Origin: a bacterium
Lineage (GTDB): Bacteria; Verrucomicrobiota; Verrucomicrobiia; Limisphaerales; J093
Length of the DNA: 16,757 bases
Direction of reading: 5' to 3'
Assembly: GCA_021784265.1 (NCBI GenBank)
Contig: JAJXTA010000005.1
Location: forward strand, 1-16,757
Shown piece after piece: positions 6,963-13,596 of the stretch. Within the stretch, counting starts at the first letter, position 1. Every line of letters begins with the position of its first letter. The notes under the pieces are model-generated. The model saw only the letters and a list, made by a program, of their open reading frames with translations, did no database searches and was not told where the DNA came from. A program made the position numbers and the translations under genes.

Positions 6963-8027
6963 TCACCCGAGCCACTGGGGATTATGGGCCGTGCCGTCGT
7001 AGCGAGCCGTGGTCTTGAACAGCTCGAAGCGGCCCGAAGCCGCGGCCGTGGCGGTACGAGCCAGGAGGGCGGCGACCGTTTCCGGGCTCATGGGCTTGAA
7101 TGTCCGCACCGCCGCGCAAGCCTGCTCGAGCCGCTCCATCCGTTCGATGCCGGTGATGACCGTCGCGGTGGGCAGATTCAAGGCGTAATGCAGGCACTCG
7201 GTCGCGCTCACCGTATTGCCGCGCAGGATCACCGAATCGGCCATCGACTTCATGGCCAAAACCCCGATCCCCTCCCGGGTCAACCGCGGCACCACGTCGT
7301 GGGCGAAGCTGCGGAAATGCGCATCCATGACGTTGAGCGGCATTTGGACGGCGTCGAAATGGAACTGGTGCGCCGCCGCGATGTCGAGCATGCGCAAATG
7401 GACCAGCGGGTCCTTGTGTCCGGTGAACCCGATGAACCGCACCTTGCCCGCGTGCCGGGCGGCCAGCATCGCTTCCATGCCGCCACCCGGGGCGAAGATC
7501 CGATCCGGATCCTCCAGACGGATCACCTCGTGGAACTGCATCAGGTCGATGTGGTCGGTTTGCAGCCGCTGCAAGGATTCGTCGATCTGCCGCGCCGCCG
7601 CTTCCTTGGTCCGGCCGTCGATCTTGGTCATGAGAAAGGCCTTCTCCCGATACCCATCGCGCAGCGCCTTGCCCATCCGCACCTCGCTGCCGCCCTCGTG
7701 GTAATCCCAGCAGTTGTCCATGAAGGTGATCCCGCGGTCGATGGCGGCGCGCACCAACCGAATCCCCTCCTGTTCGTCCCGCGGGCGGCCGATGTGGTGG
7801 CCGCCCAGCCCGATGGCGGAGACCTTCTCTCCCGTGCGGCCCAACGGGCGGTAAATCATGTCCCCGGGCGCCTCGGCGGCCCACCCGCCGCCCCCGGTAG
7901 CCAGCGCCCCGCCGGCCACGGCCAGCCTCATGAAATCGCGCCGGCTCAACCCAGCCTCCTCCTCCCGTCGCGTCGGCGGCTGGGCCGCCGCATCCCTAAT
8001 GGTCATGGTTTTGATTCGTGCTTGCAT
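6963..8027 (-). CDS. Tat-exported aldo/keto reductase
   Basis: A 354-residue protein with a twin-arginine leader, SRRDFM at 28-33 followed by the hydrophobic RLAVAGGALATGGGG, then an aldo/keto reductase domain from about residue 58 (IYRPLGRTGEKVSAIGLGG). The catalytic tetrad is recognisable: D104 and Y109 in DNCWDYHEGG, K135 in MTKIDGRT and H166 in MQFHEV. Family members reduce carbonyls with NAD(P)H; the substrate is unknown. The leader suggests export of the folded, cofactor-loaded protein, a pattern common in Planctomycetes and Verrucomicrobia. ATG 8025-8027 is used; an internal ATG (8004-8006) would trim 7 residues and keep the Tat motif. A consensus-like promoter lies about 50 bp upstream. 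The gene is divergent from the prepilin gene and convergent with the helicase gene. Confidence 0.9.
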   Translation of the reverse strand: MQARIKTMTIRDAAAQPPTRREEEAGLSRRDFMRLAVAGGALATGGGGWAAEAPGDMIYRPLGRTGEKVSAIGLGGHHIGRPRDEQEGIRLVRAAIDRGITFMDNCWDYHEGGSEVRMGKALRDGYREKAFLMTKIDGRTKEAAARQIDESLQRLQTDHIDLMQFHEVIRLEDPDRIFAPGGGMEAMLAARHAGKVRFIGFTGHKDPLVHLRMLDIAAAHQFHFDAVQMPLNVMDAHFRSFAHDVVPRLTREGIGVLAMKSMADSVILRGNTVSATECLHYALNLPTATVITGIERMERLEQACAAVRTFKPMSPETVAALLARTATAAASGRFELFKTTARYDGTAHNPQWLG

Positions 8028-8076
8028 AAAGGTTCCATCTGAACACCTGCTGATCCACTACTCCACTCTGGCGGGC

Positions 8077-8105
8077 AAAATAGGCCCACCTGGGGCGGTT
8101 GTCAA
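8077..8105 (-). promoter_or_regulatory. Predicted sigma-70 promoter of the aldo/keto reductase
   Basis: On the minus strand, a perfect -35 box TTGACA (8100-8105), a 17-bp spacer and a -10 box TATTTT (8077-8082, 4/6) face the aldo/keto reductase gene. The expected transcript start near 8070 gives a leader of about 43 nt. An inverted repeat (8104-8129) overlaps the upstream end of the -35 box. Confidence 0.6.
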
Positions 8106-8129
8106 AACGCCGTAACGCGGAGGCGTTTT
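8104..8129. promoter_or_regulatory. Inverted repeat overlapping the aldo/keto reductase -35 box; possible operator
   Basis: Perfect 8-bp arms AAAACGCC (8104-8111) and GGCGTTTT (8122-8129) are separated by 10 nt, so arm centres are 18 bp apart, near two helical turns as in many dimeric operator sites. The left arm covers the last two bases of the TTGACA box. It lies between divergent genes with no plus-strand gene upstream, so a terminator role is unlikely. No regulator is identified. Confidence 0.35.
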
Positions 8130-8214
8130 CCCGCGCGGCGCTTGCGAGGAGGGCGGAGGTGTGTTACAAGGAACGAAAGCCTGCACCCATGATCACCGGC
8201 CCGGACAACTTGGT

Positions 8215-8220
8215 GGAAGA
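8215..8220 (+). promoter_or_regulatory. Ribosome-binding site deciding the prepilin start
   Basis: GGAAGA lies 9 nt before ATG 8230. It supports that start over the in-frame GTG at 8161, which would place 23 extra residues before an already complete prepilin leader. It is one of few recognisable Shine-Dalgarno sites here. Confidence 0.5.
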
Positions 8221-8229
8221 TCGGCGCGT

Positions 8230-8982
8230 ATGACGACACCCACGTCCAGGGGAGGCGGTGCCGGGCGGCAGGGGGTGGCCTTCACCCTGATCGAGTTGCT
8301 GGTGGTGATCGCCATCATCGCCATCCTGGCCGGCCTGCTCCTGCCCGCCCTGGCCCGCGCCAAAGCGCAGGCCCTGCGCACCCGCTGCACCAGCAACCAG
8401 CACCAGATCGGCCTCGGCTTTCAGATGTACGCCCAGGACGCCCAAGACAAATACCCCGTGCATGACGGTTGGGCGGCCGCGGGTGGCCAGCAACCAACGA
8501 ACGCCTATGTGAGTGGTTATGCCGCCGACTACGGTGGCGCCACCCCCGCGACCAACCGCCCACTCAACCTCTACGTCGGCAGCGTGGACGTGTTCCACTG
8601 CCCCGCCGACAAGGGCGACCCGCTCAACCCTGTCCCGAAGAGCTGCTGGGCGGGCTGGGGCAACAGCTACTTGGTCGAGTGGAATGGGGATTTCTGCCGC
8701 GTCAAATACGTCACCGGCAGCGCCGGCAAGCTTTACCCCGCCAGTCAACCCATCAAGGGGGCCGATATCGCCCTCAAGCCGAGCACCAAGATCATCCAAG
8801 GTGATTGGCCCTGGCACGCCAACCGGGTCATGACCGACCCACGCGGGGTCTGGCACAACGTCCGGGGCAAACGGGCGGAAGCCATGCTGTTCGGGGACAG
8901 TCACGTCGAGTTCTACAAGTTTCCGGCGAGCCTCGACAACCAAACCACCGTCGCCGCCGACATCAACTACCTCTGGTGGTGA
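8230..8982 (+). CDS. Prepilin-type N-terminal cleavage/methylation protein
   Basis: A 250-residue type IV pilin-like or type II secretion pseudopilin-like protein. The class III leader (residues 1-17, with Arg at 7 and 13) is followed by [13 protein letters not shown] with F18 as the expected new N-terminus and E22 at the +5 position needed for assembly. The residue before the cut is Ala rather than the usual Gly, an accepted variant. The hydrophobic helix ends in [12 protein letters not shown], typical of Verrucomicrobia. The globular domain carries cysteines and a C-terminal [21 protein letters not shown] segment, a relative of the H-X9-DG motif found in these proteins but with GDS in place of DG. 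Such genes are often scattered singly and in many copies per genome. No secretion or pilus assembly gene is adjacent, so it is an orphan of unknown cargo or role. Confidence 0.88.
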   Translation: MTTPTSRGGGAGRQGVAFTLIELLVVIAIIAILAGLLLPALARAKAQALRTRCTSNQHQIGLGFQMYAQDAQDKYPVHDGWAAAGGQQPTNAYVSGYAADYGGATPATNRPLNLYVGSVDVFHCPADKGDPLNPVPKSCWAGWGNSYLVEWNGDFCRVKYVTGSAGKLYPASQPIKGADIALKPSTKIIQGDWPWHANRVMTDPRGVWHNVRGKRAEAMLFGDSHVEFYKFPASLDNQTTVAADINYLWW

Positions 8983-9089
8983 ACGGCCGCGGCGCCGCCT
9001 TGCACTGGCGGCACCGACGCCTTCCTCCCCAGGCGTGTCGCCGGGGCCCCACCACCCCGCCAGACCGTCCCTCGCAGCCTCCGCCGGGA

Positions 9090-9118
9090 GGGCGCGCCAC
9101 CGACGCGCTTGCGCGCCC
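9090..9118. terminator. GC hairpin between convergent prepilin and oxidoreductase genes
   Basis: Perfect 8-bp arms GGGCGCGC (9090-9097) and GCGCGCCC (9111-9118) flank a 13-nt loop in the 141-bp convergent gap, ending 5 bp before the oxidoreductase stop. No T-run follows. A shared 3'-end structure is plausible. Confidence 0.3.
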
Positions 9119-9123
9119 GGGTC

Positions 9124-10269
9124 TCAGGCGGAAGCCGTGCGGGCGGTCACCGCGACGTGCCGCCCAGCCGCGCGGGCCGAGTCCAGACAGGCCGCCATGA
9201 CCTGCTGGGTCTGCAACGCGGCCTGAGGCCAGACCGGGTTGAGTTGGCCCGACAACACCTGGGCGCTGAAGTTGCGGAACAGGTTCGTTTCCTGAGCCGT
9301 CGCTTGGCCGTGGCTGGCTTCAACCACACTGAACCGCCGGAAGTGCGGTTCCATCCGAAAATCGCAGGCCCGCACCTGGAACTCGGCATGATGGGCCTCC
9401 AGCCCGAGGTCCATACCCGCAAACGGCAGCACGAAGTCCTCCATCCGCACGCTCCCCCGCTCCCCGCTGATGACCACCCATTGCTCGGTGCTCGTGACGA
9501 ACGAACAATAGAAACCGCACGACACCCCACCCCCGAAGAACAACTCACCGGAAAAAGAGGTGGGGACCCGGGCAGGACTGTCCGGCCGCCCGGCCTCCGC
9601 CAAAAGATGGCCGCAGACCTCCCGCGGCCATTGCCACTGTCTCTCCCAGAGGGCAAAACGGATGCAGTACCAGCCGAGGTCGCCCAAACAACCCCACGGC
9701 TCCAGGGCGCTATGGACGCGGATGTTGTCGCCGAAAAAGCCCGCGTCCTGACCGAAGGTAAACGCGCAGGCGATGCGCCGAACCGGGCCTACGGAGACGC
9801 CATCCTCCAGCACGGCGCGCAAGGTATCCAAGCGCTGGCTGTGCATGAACATCACCCCATCCAGGAATTGCACGCCCTGTCGCCGACAGGCCGCCAGCAT
9901 TTCCTCCAGGTCGGCGGCATTCACCGCACACGGCTTCTCACAGACGATGTGTTTGCCCGCCGCGGCGGCGCGGAGCACCCACTGCTTGCGCAACCCTGTG
10001 GGCAGGGGAATATACACCGCGTCCACGTCCTCCCGCCCGAGCAGCGCTTCGTAGCTCCCGAGCGCTTGAGGCACCGCCGCCATCGGCGCGTCCGCCTGAC
10101 ACTCGGCGATGAACCGGCGGCTGCGTTCGCTGTCCCGGCTGGCCACCGCCGTGACCGTCGCATTGCCGGTTAACCGGATCGCCTTCCAGTTCTTCCGCGC
10201 GATGTTGGCGGTGCCGAGAATGCCCCAGCGCACGGGGCGTGAGCCGGCGGTCTCGTGGTCGGTCGTCAT
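9124..10269 (-). CDS. Gfo/Idh/MocA-family NAD(P)-dependent oxidoreductase
   Basis: A 381-residue protein. The N-terminal Rossmann domain shows WGILGTANIARKNW (15-28) with the dinucleotide-binding glycines, ASRDSERS (43-50), VDAVYIPLPTGLRKQW (82-97) and the family hallmark EKP (111-113 in CEKPCAVN). The C-terminal alpha/beta domain has GCLGDLGWYCIRF (193-205), typical of the dimeric dehydrogenase subgroup acting on sugars, diols or related polyols. The exact substrate cannot be read from sequence. No signal peptide is present, so it should be cytoplasmic, unlike the exported aldo/keto reductase two genes away. ATG 10267-10269 is the first plausible start. It is convergent with the prepilin gene and divergent from the HEAT-repeat gene. 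Confidence 0.9.
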   Translation of the reverse strand: MTTDHETAGSRPVRWGILGTANIARKNWKAIRLTGNATVTAVASRDSERSRRFIAECQADAPMAAVPQALGSYEALLGREDVDAVYIPLPTGLRKQWVLRAAAAGKHIVCEKPCAVNAADLEEMLAACRRQGVQFLDGVMFMHSQRLDTLRAVLEDGVSVGPVRRIACAFTFGQDAGFFGDNIRVHSALEPWGCLGDLGWYCIRFALWERQWQWPREVCGHLLAEAGRPDSPARVPTSFSGELFFGGGVSCGFYCSFVTSTEQWVVISGERGSVRMEDFVLPFAGMDLGLEAHHAEFQVRACDFRMEPHFRRFSVVEASHGQATAQETNLFRNFSAQVLSGQLNPVWPQAALQTQQVMAACLDSARAAGRHVAVTARTASA

Positions 10270-10290
10270 GGTTCAGTCACTGGAGCGGGG

Positions 10291-10319
10291 ATTCTCAACC
10301 GCGACCAGCGCGGTGTCCA
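10291..10319 (-). promoter_or_regulatory. Possible promoter of the Gfo/Idh/MocA oxidoreductase
   Basis: On the minus strand, TGGACA (10314-10319, 5/6) and GAGAAT (10291-10296, 4/6) are spaced by 17 bp. The predicted leader would be about 15-20 nt. The -10 is imperfect, so this is tentative. Confidence 0.3.
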
Positions 10320-10329
10320 GCCGGATCCA

Positions 10330-10376
10330 GGGGGGCGGTGGCGGGGTGGCGGGTGGCGGGTTGCCGGGTTGGCGGG
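10330..10376 (+). repeat. G-rich degenerate tandem repeat with six G-runs (G-quadruplex candidate)
   Basis: Six runs of three or more G (10330-10335, 10343-10346, 10351-10353, 10358-10360, 10366-10368, 10374-10376) are separated by 4-7 nt, in a degenerate 7-8-bp tandem unit close to TGGCGGG. This satisfies the usual G3-N1-7 quadruplex pattern on the plus strand. It sits between the predicted divergent promoters of the oxidoreductase and HEAT-repeat genes. Confidence 0.7.
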
Positions 10377-10420
10377 TCCGGCTCGGCGTCCCACCCCACG
10401 GAGCAAGTCGCAATCGAGAC

Positions 10421-10448
10421 TTCACTTCCCTCCCCGGCACCCTATCTT
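10421..10448 (+). promoter_or_regulatory. Predicted promoter of the HEAT-repeat gene (leaderless type)
   Basis: TTCACT (10421-10426, 4/6), a 16-bp spacer and TATCTT (10443-10448, 4/6) precede ATG 10456 by 7 nt. The expected transcript start is at or next to the start codon, and no Shine-Dalgarno site is present. Confidence 0.4.
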
Positions 10449-10455
10449 CCCGATT

Positions 10456-11583
10456 ATGCAGGCGACCAGACCCCGGACGTGGCTGATCCCCTTGCTCAGC
10501 GCAGGAGCCCTGGCCGGCCTCCTGACGCTGGGCGCGTGGGGAATCATCCGGCACACCCGGCCGCGGGACCCGATGTACCAAGGGCGCCCGCTGCGGACCT
10601 GGGTCTTGGAGTTGCGCTTGGGCGACCTCTCCCGACGGCGCCAAGCCGAGCAAGCCATCCGCTCGCTGGGCCCGGCCGCGGTCCCGACCCTGATCCGCAG
10701 CGTCTCACGCAACGATCCCCTGCTCAAGCGAGGCTTGCTGGCCCTGCGGCCGTCGCTCCCCCAAGCCACCTGGCGCTGGTTGTGCGGTCTCGTCGCCCCT
10801 TACGACGCCTCGTACGAGCGGATGTGCGGGGCGCAGGGAGTGGACTTGCTCGGTCCCCAGGCGGAGGCAGCGGTGCCGGCGTTGGCCTGGCTGCTGCGCC
10901 AACCGCGCGTTGGCACCGCCGAGACTTGGCTGGCGGCGGGGGCGCTGGCCGACATCGGACCGGCGGGCATCCCCCCTTTGATCGCCGCCCTGCGCGACGG
11001 CAACCTGGACACCCAACGAGTGGCCTGCGCGGCGCTGGCCCAAGCCGGTAGCCGCGCCGCGCCGGCGGCGGGGCTTCTCGTCGCCACCCTCGATGCCCCC
11101 GACACGGGGCTCCAGGCCCAGGCCAGCACCGCTCTGGGGCGCATCGGCGCTCCCGCCTTGCCCGCCTTGTTCGACCGCATCCTCACGGTCCCGGGGCCGA
11201 CGCCGCTTCGATTGATCCAGGCCTTGGCCAACGTCGGGGCGAGCTCCCATGAGGCGCTTCAGGCGCTGCTCGCCGGACTCCGCCACCCGAAAGACCAAGT
11301 CCGGGTTGCGGCTGTGCGCGCGGTCGCGCTGACGCCCCCGCTCGTCCTGCCCTCGGTGCGCGCGGTCATCCAAGCCACCGCCGATCCCGACCCCGCGGTA
11401 CGCCGGGCCGCCGTCGAGGCGCTCGGAGACATGGCGGGCCGCACGCCCTTGGCAACCAACGCCGTACCCGCCTTGCGAACCCGGCTGCAAGACCCCGAAT
11501 CGGCGATCCGCCAGGCCGCCGCCACCGTCCTGGCCAAGCTGGCGCGCCCACCGGCGCCGCGTCCACCCGCCCCGACCCCATAG
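10456..11583 (+). CDS. Membrane-anchored HEAT-repeat protein
   Basis: A 375-residue protein. Residues 9-31 form one hydrophobic segment (signal anchor or uncleaved signal), preceded by basic residues, so the rest is probably outside the cytoplasmic membrane. After YQGRPLRTWVLEL (41-53) come repeated two-helix units of about 35 residues: AEQAIRSLGPAAVPTLI (64-80), then AAGALADIGPAGIPPLIAAL (160-179), CAALAQAGSRAAPAAGLL (191-208), STALGRIGAPALPALF (224-239), VRVAAVRAVAL (282-292) and VRRAAVEALGDMAGR (315-329). HEAT or PBS-lyase-like repeats make curved protein-binding scaffolds. The YQGxPL-plus-HEAT architecture is frequent in Verrucomicrobia and Planctomycetes, with no known partner. The Pro-rich C-terminus is low complexity. 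ATG 10456 is preferred because the predicted promoter lies just upstream; earlier in-frame codons extend through the G-rich repeat and read as non-coding. Confidence 0.82.
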   Translation: MQATRPRTWLIPLLSAGALAGLLTLGAWGIIRHTRPRDPMYQGRPLRTWVLELRLGDLSRRRQAEQAIRSLGPAAVPTLIRSVSRNDPLLKRGLLALRPSLPQATWRWLCGLVAPYDASYERMCGAQGVDLLGPQAEAAVPALAWLLRQPRVGTAETWLAAGALADIGPAGIPPLIAALRDGNLDTQRVACAALAQAGSRAAPAAGLLVATLDAPDTGLQAQASTALGRIGAPALPALFDRILTVPGPTPLRLIQALANVGASSHEALQALLAGLRHPKDQVRVAAVRAVALTPPLVLPSVRAVIQATADPDPAVRRAAVEALGDMAGRTPLATNAVPALRTRLQDPESAIRQAAATVLAKLARPPAPRPPAPTP

Positions 11584-11670
11584 CGGCGGCGGCGCCGTTC
11601 GGTCATTCGAGACCAGGCGGGGTCATTTTCCGCGTGCGCTCAAGCTGCGAGTGTGTGACAACTGCGGAGT

Positions 11671-12294
11671 ATGTTCTCGCTGCAACAACTGTTCGGGAAG
11701 GCGGACCGTTTTTTTGACCTGCTGGAGGCGAGCGCGGAGGAAGCCCACGCCAGCGTGCAACTGCTCCTGCAGTTGCTCAAGGCCCCCACTCACACCTTGG
11801 AGGATTTTGTCCTCACCCGACGGAAGGAGAAGAAGATCGCCGAGGAGATCGACGAGCGGCTGGTCAAGACGTTCATCACCGGCCTGGAGCGGGAGGACAT
11901 CGAGGCCCTTTCCCGCGCCCTCTACAAGATCCCCAAGTCGGTCGAGAAGTTCGCCGAACGTTTCACGCTGGCCCGAGAACGGCTGGCTGGGGTGGATTTT
12001 TCCCGGCAAGCGGAGCTGCTCGAGAAGGCCACCGCCACCGTCGTGGCGATGGTCAAGCAGCTCCGGCATCTGGGCGAACTGGAACAGACCAAGGAACTCA
12101 ACGACCGCCTGCAATACATCGAGGGCCAAGCGGACAAGCTGGTCTTGGAGCTGTTGCGCCAGCTCTACCAGCAGGCGGAGGACCCGTTGCGCGTCCTGAT
12201 CGTGAAGGACTTGGTGGAATTGCTGGAGAAAGTGATCGACCGTTGCCGCGACGCCGGCAACGTGGTGACCCAAATCGTCCTGAAGAATTCCTAA
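11671..12294 (+). CDS. DUF47/PhoU-like phosphate-transport regulator
   Basis: A 207-residue all-helical, highly charged protein of the DUF47 (PhoU-related) family. It starts FSLQQLFGKADRFFDLLEAS, has RRKEKKIAEEIDERLVKTFI (51-70) and the typical EREDIEALSRALYKI stretch (73-87), and ends with DLVELLEKVIDRCRDAGNVV (180-199). Members almost always precede a PiT phosphate transporter and are thought to modulate it, with PhoU-like acidic clusters able to bind metal. Exactly that gene follows 14 bp downstream, so the two should form an operon. The cytoplasmic location fits the absence of a signal or membrane segment. The start is ATG 11671; GGAG at 11666-11669 is too close to act as a standard ribosome-binding site. 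I found no Pho-box-like repeat upstream. Confidence 0.88.
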   Translation: MFSLQQLFGKADRFFDLLEASAEEAHASVQLLLQLLKAPTHTLEDFVLTRRKEKKIAEEIDERLVKTFITGLEREDIEALSRALYKIPKSVEKFAERFTLARERLAGVDFSRQAELLEKATATVVAMVKQLRHLGELEQTKELNDRLQYIEGQADKLVLELLRQLYQQAEDPLRVLIVKDLVELLEKVIDRCRDAGNVVTQIVLKNS

Positions 12295-12308
12295 CCCGCT
12301 GACGCCCC

Positions 12309-13403
12309 ATGACCCTGATTCTGGTGGTGATCGCGGTGGCGCTGGTCTTCGAGTTCATCAACGGGTTTCACGACACGGCCAACGCCATCGCCACCGTGGT
12401 CTCCACCAAGGTGCTCACGCCGCGGCAAGCGATCGTCATGGCTGCGGGAACGAACCTCTTGGGGGCGTTGTGGGGGACCGCCGTGGCGCAGACCATCGCC
12501 TCCGGTTTGGTGGACGGGTCGGTCGTGACGTCCGGGGTGCTGATTTGCGCCCTGCTAGGCGCCATCGCCTGGAACCTCCTGACTTGGTGGTCGGGCATGC
12601 CGTCCAGCTCCTCCCATGCCCTGGTGGGCGGTTTGTGCGGGGGTTGCCTGGCCGCGGCGGGCAACCGTTGGAGCGTGATCGTTTGGGCCGTACCCGCCGG
12701 CGGCCACTGGTGGCTCGGCAAGGGGGTGTGGTGGAAGGTGATCATGCCGATGATCACCTCCCCGCTCTGCGGCGTGGTGGTGGGTTTCGTGGTGATGGGC
12801 GCCCTCTATGGCCTGCTCCGCCACTGGCGCCCCCGCACGGTCAACGTGGTGTTTGGCAAAGTGCAGTTGTTGAGTTCGGCGGCCATGGGCTTCATGCACG
12901 GCACGAATGACGCCCAGAAGACCATGGGCATCATCGCTTTGGCCTTGGTCGCCGCCACGCAAACCGGTGGGTTCGATCACCTGCCGCGTTGGCTCCACTT
13001 TCTCCACAGTCCGGCCCCGCCCCCGGGTCAGCCCCTGGCCATTGCGGTCTGGATCAAGGCCTTGTGCGCCCTGACGATGGCCTCCGGCACCGCCGCCGGC
13101 GGTTGGCGTATCATCCGGACGCTCGGGCACCGGATGGTGAAGCTGCAACCGGTCCAGGGCTTTGCCGCCGAGACCACCTCGGCGGCGGTGATCTGGGTCG
13201 CCACCCAGTTGGGCTTGCCGGTGTCCACCACCCACAACATCGCCGCCGCGATCATGGGCGTCGGGGCCGCCAAACGGTTTAACGCGCTCAAGTGGTCGGT
13301 CGTCGAGCAGATGGTCTGGGCTTGGCTCCTCACCATCCCCGTAAGCGGGTTGGTGGCCTATCTTCTGGTGCGCGCGCTCCAGGGGCTGGGGCTAGGGCCC
13401 TGA
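12309..13403 (+). CDS. PiT-family inorganic phosphate transporter
   Basis: A 364-residue polytopic membrane protein with about ten hydrophobic segments. Both copies of the PiT signature are visible: FINGFHDTANAIATVV near the N-terminus and FMHGTNDAQKTMGIIAL (197-213) in the second half. The conserved SSSHALVGG (98-106) and STTHNIAAAIMGVGAA (303-318) motifs are also present. The family imports inorganic phosphate, usually as a metal-phosphate complex, driven by protons or sodium. Length is within the range of the short bacterial and archaeal members. The DUF47 gene 14 bp upstream is its usual partner, so translation is probably coupled. No Shine-Dalgarno site is evident before ATG 12309. A GC hairpin lies 50 bp after the stop. 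Confidence 0.93.
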   Translation: MTLILVVIAVALVFEFINGFHDTANAIATVVSTKVLTPRQAIVMAAGTNLLGALWGTAVAQTIASGLVDGSVVTSGVLICALLGAIAWNLLTWWSGMPSSSSHALVGGLCGGCLAAAGNRWSVIVWAVPAGGHWWLGKGVWWKVIMPMITSPLCGVVVGFVVMGALYGLLRHWRPRTVNVVFGKVQLLSSAAMGFMHGTNDAQKTMGIIALALVAATQTGGFDHLPRWLHFLHSPAPPPGQPLAIAVWIKALCALTMASGTAAGGWRIIRTLGHRMVKLQPVQGFAAETTSAAVIWVATQLGLPVSTTHNIAAAIMGVGAAKRFNALKWSVVEQMVWAWLLTIPVSGLVAYLLVRALQGLGLGP

Positions 13404-13453
13404 GGCCGGACTCGACGCCGCGGCCCCCATCCGCGAGACACACCCCCCCGCGC

Positions 13454-13474
13454 GGCGGGCGGAAGACGCCCGCC
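13454..13474. terminator. Strong GC hairpin after the phosphate operon
   Basis: A perfect 8-bp stem GGCGGGCG/CGCCCGCC encloses the 5-nt loop GAAGA, 50 bp after the PiT stop and before cimA. No T-run follows (cttcccg), so it would be an atypical terminator or an mRNA 3'-end stabiliser. Its purine loop and compactness also fit a dispersed short palindrome, but I find no second copy here. Confidence 0.4.
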
Positions 13475-13541
13475 CTTCCCGAGGGCCGCCGCGCTGGCGC
13501 CGCCCCCGCCCTGGTGCCCCTTCAGGCGCTCGCTTTCGCCT

Positions 13542-13569
13542 TTGCAACGTCCGAAGGGTCGAGTAGATA
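13542..13569 (+). promoter_or_regulatory. Possible promoter of cimA
   Basis: TTGCAA (13542-13547, 4/6), a 16-bp spacer and TAGATA (13564-13569, 3/6) precede cimA, giving a leader of about 20 nt that contains GGGCGG. Weak. I saw no leader peptide or T-box-like structure in this gap that would couple the gene to branched-chain amino acid supply. Confidence 0.25.
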
Positions 13570-13596
13570 GTGGCCTTTCCGCCTTGGGCGGATGTG

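Noticed and set aside
6753..8042. Plus-strand open frame (429 codons) opposite the aldo/keto reductase
   Set aside because: It is a mirror of the reductase codons, begins inside palindrome copy 2 and has no family character.
8161..8229. Upstream GTG start for the prepilin gene
   Set aside because: It would add 23 residues ahead of a complete prepilin leader, while ATG 8230 has a well-spaced GGAAGA.
9109..10173. Plus-strand open frame (354 codons) opposite the Gfo/Idh/MocA gene
   Set aside because: Antisense shadow; the minus-strand frame has the Rossmann and EKP motifs.
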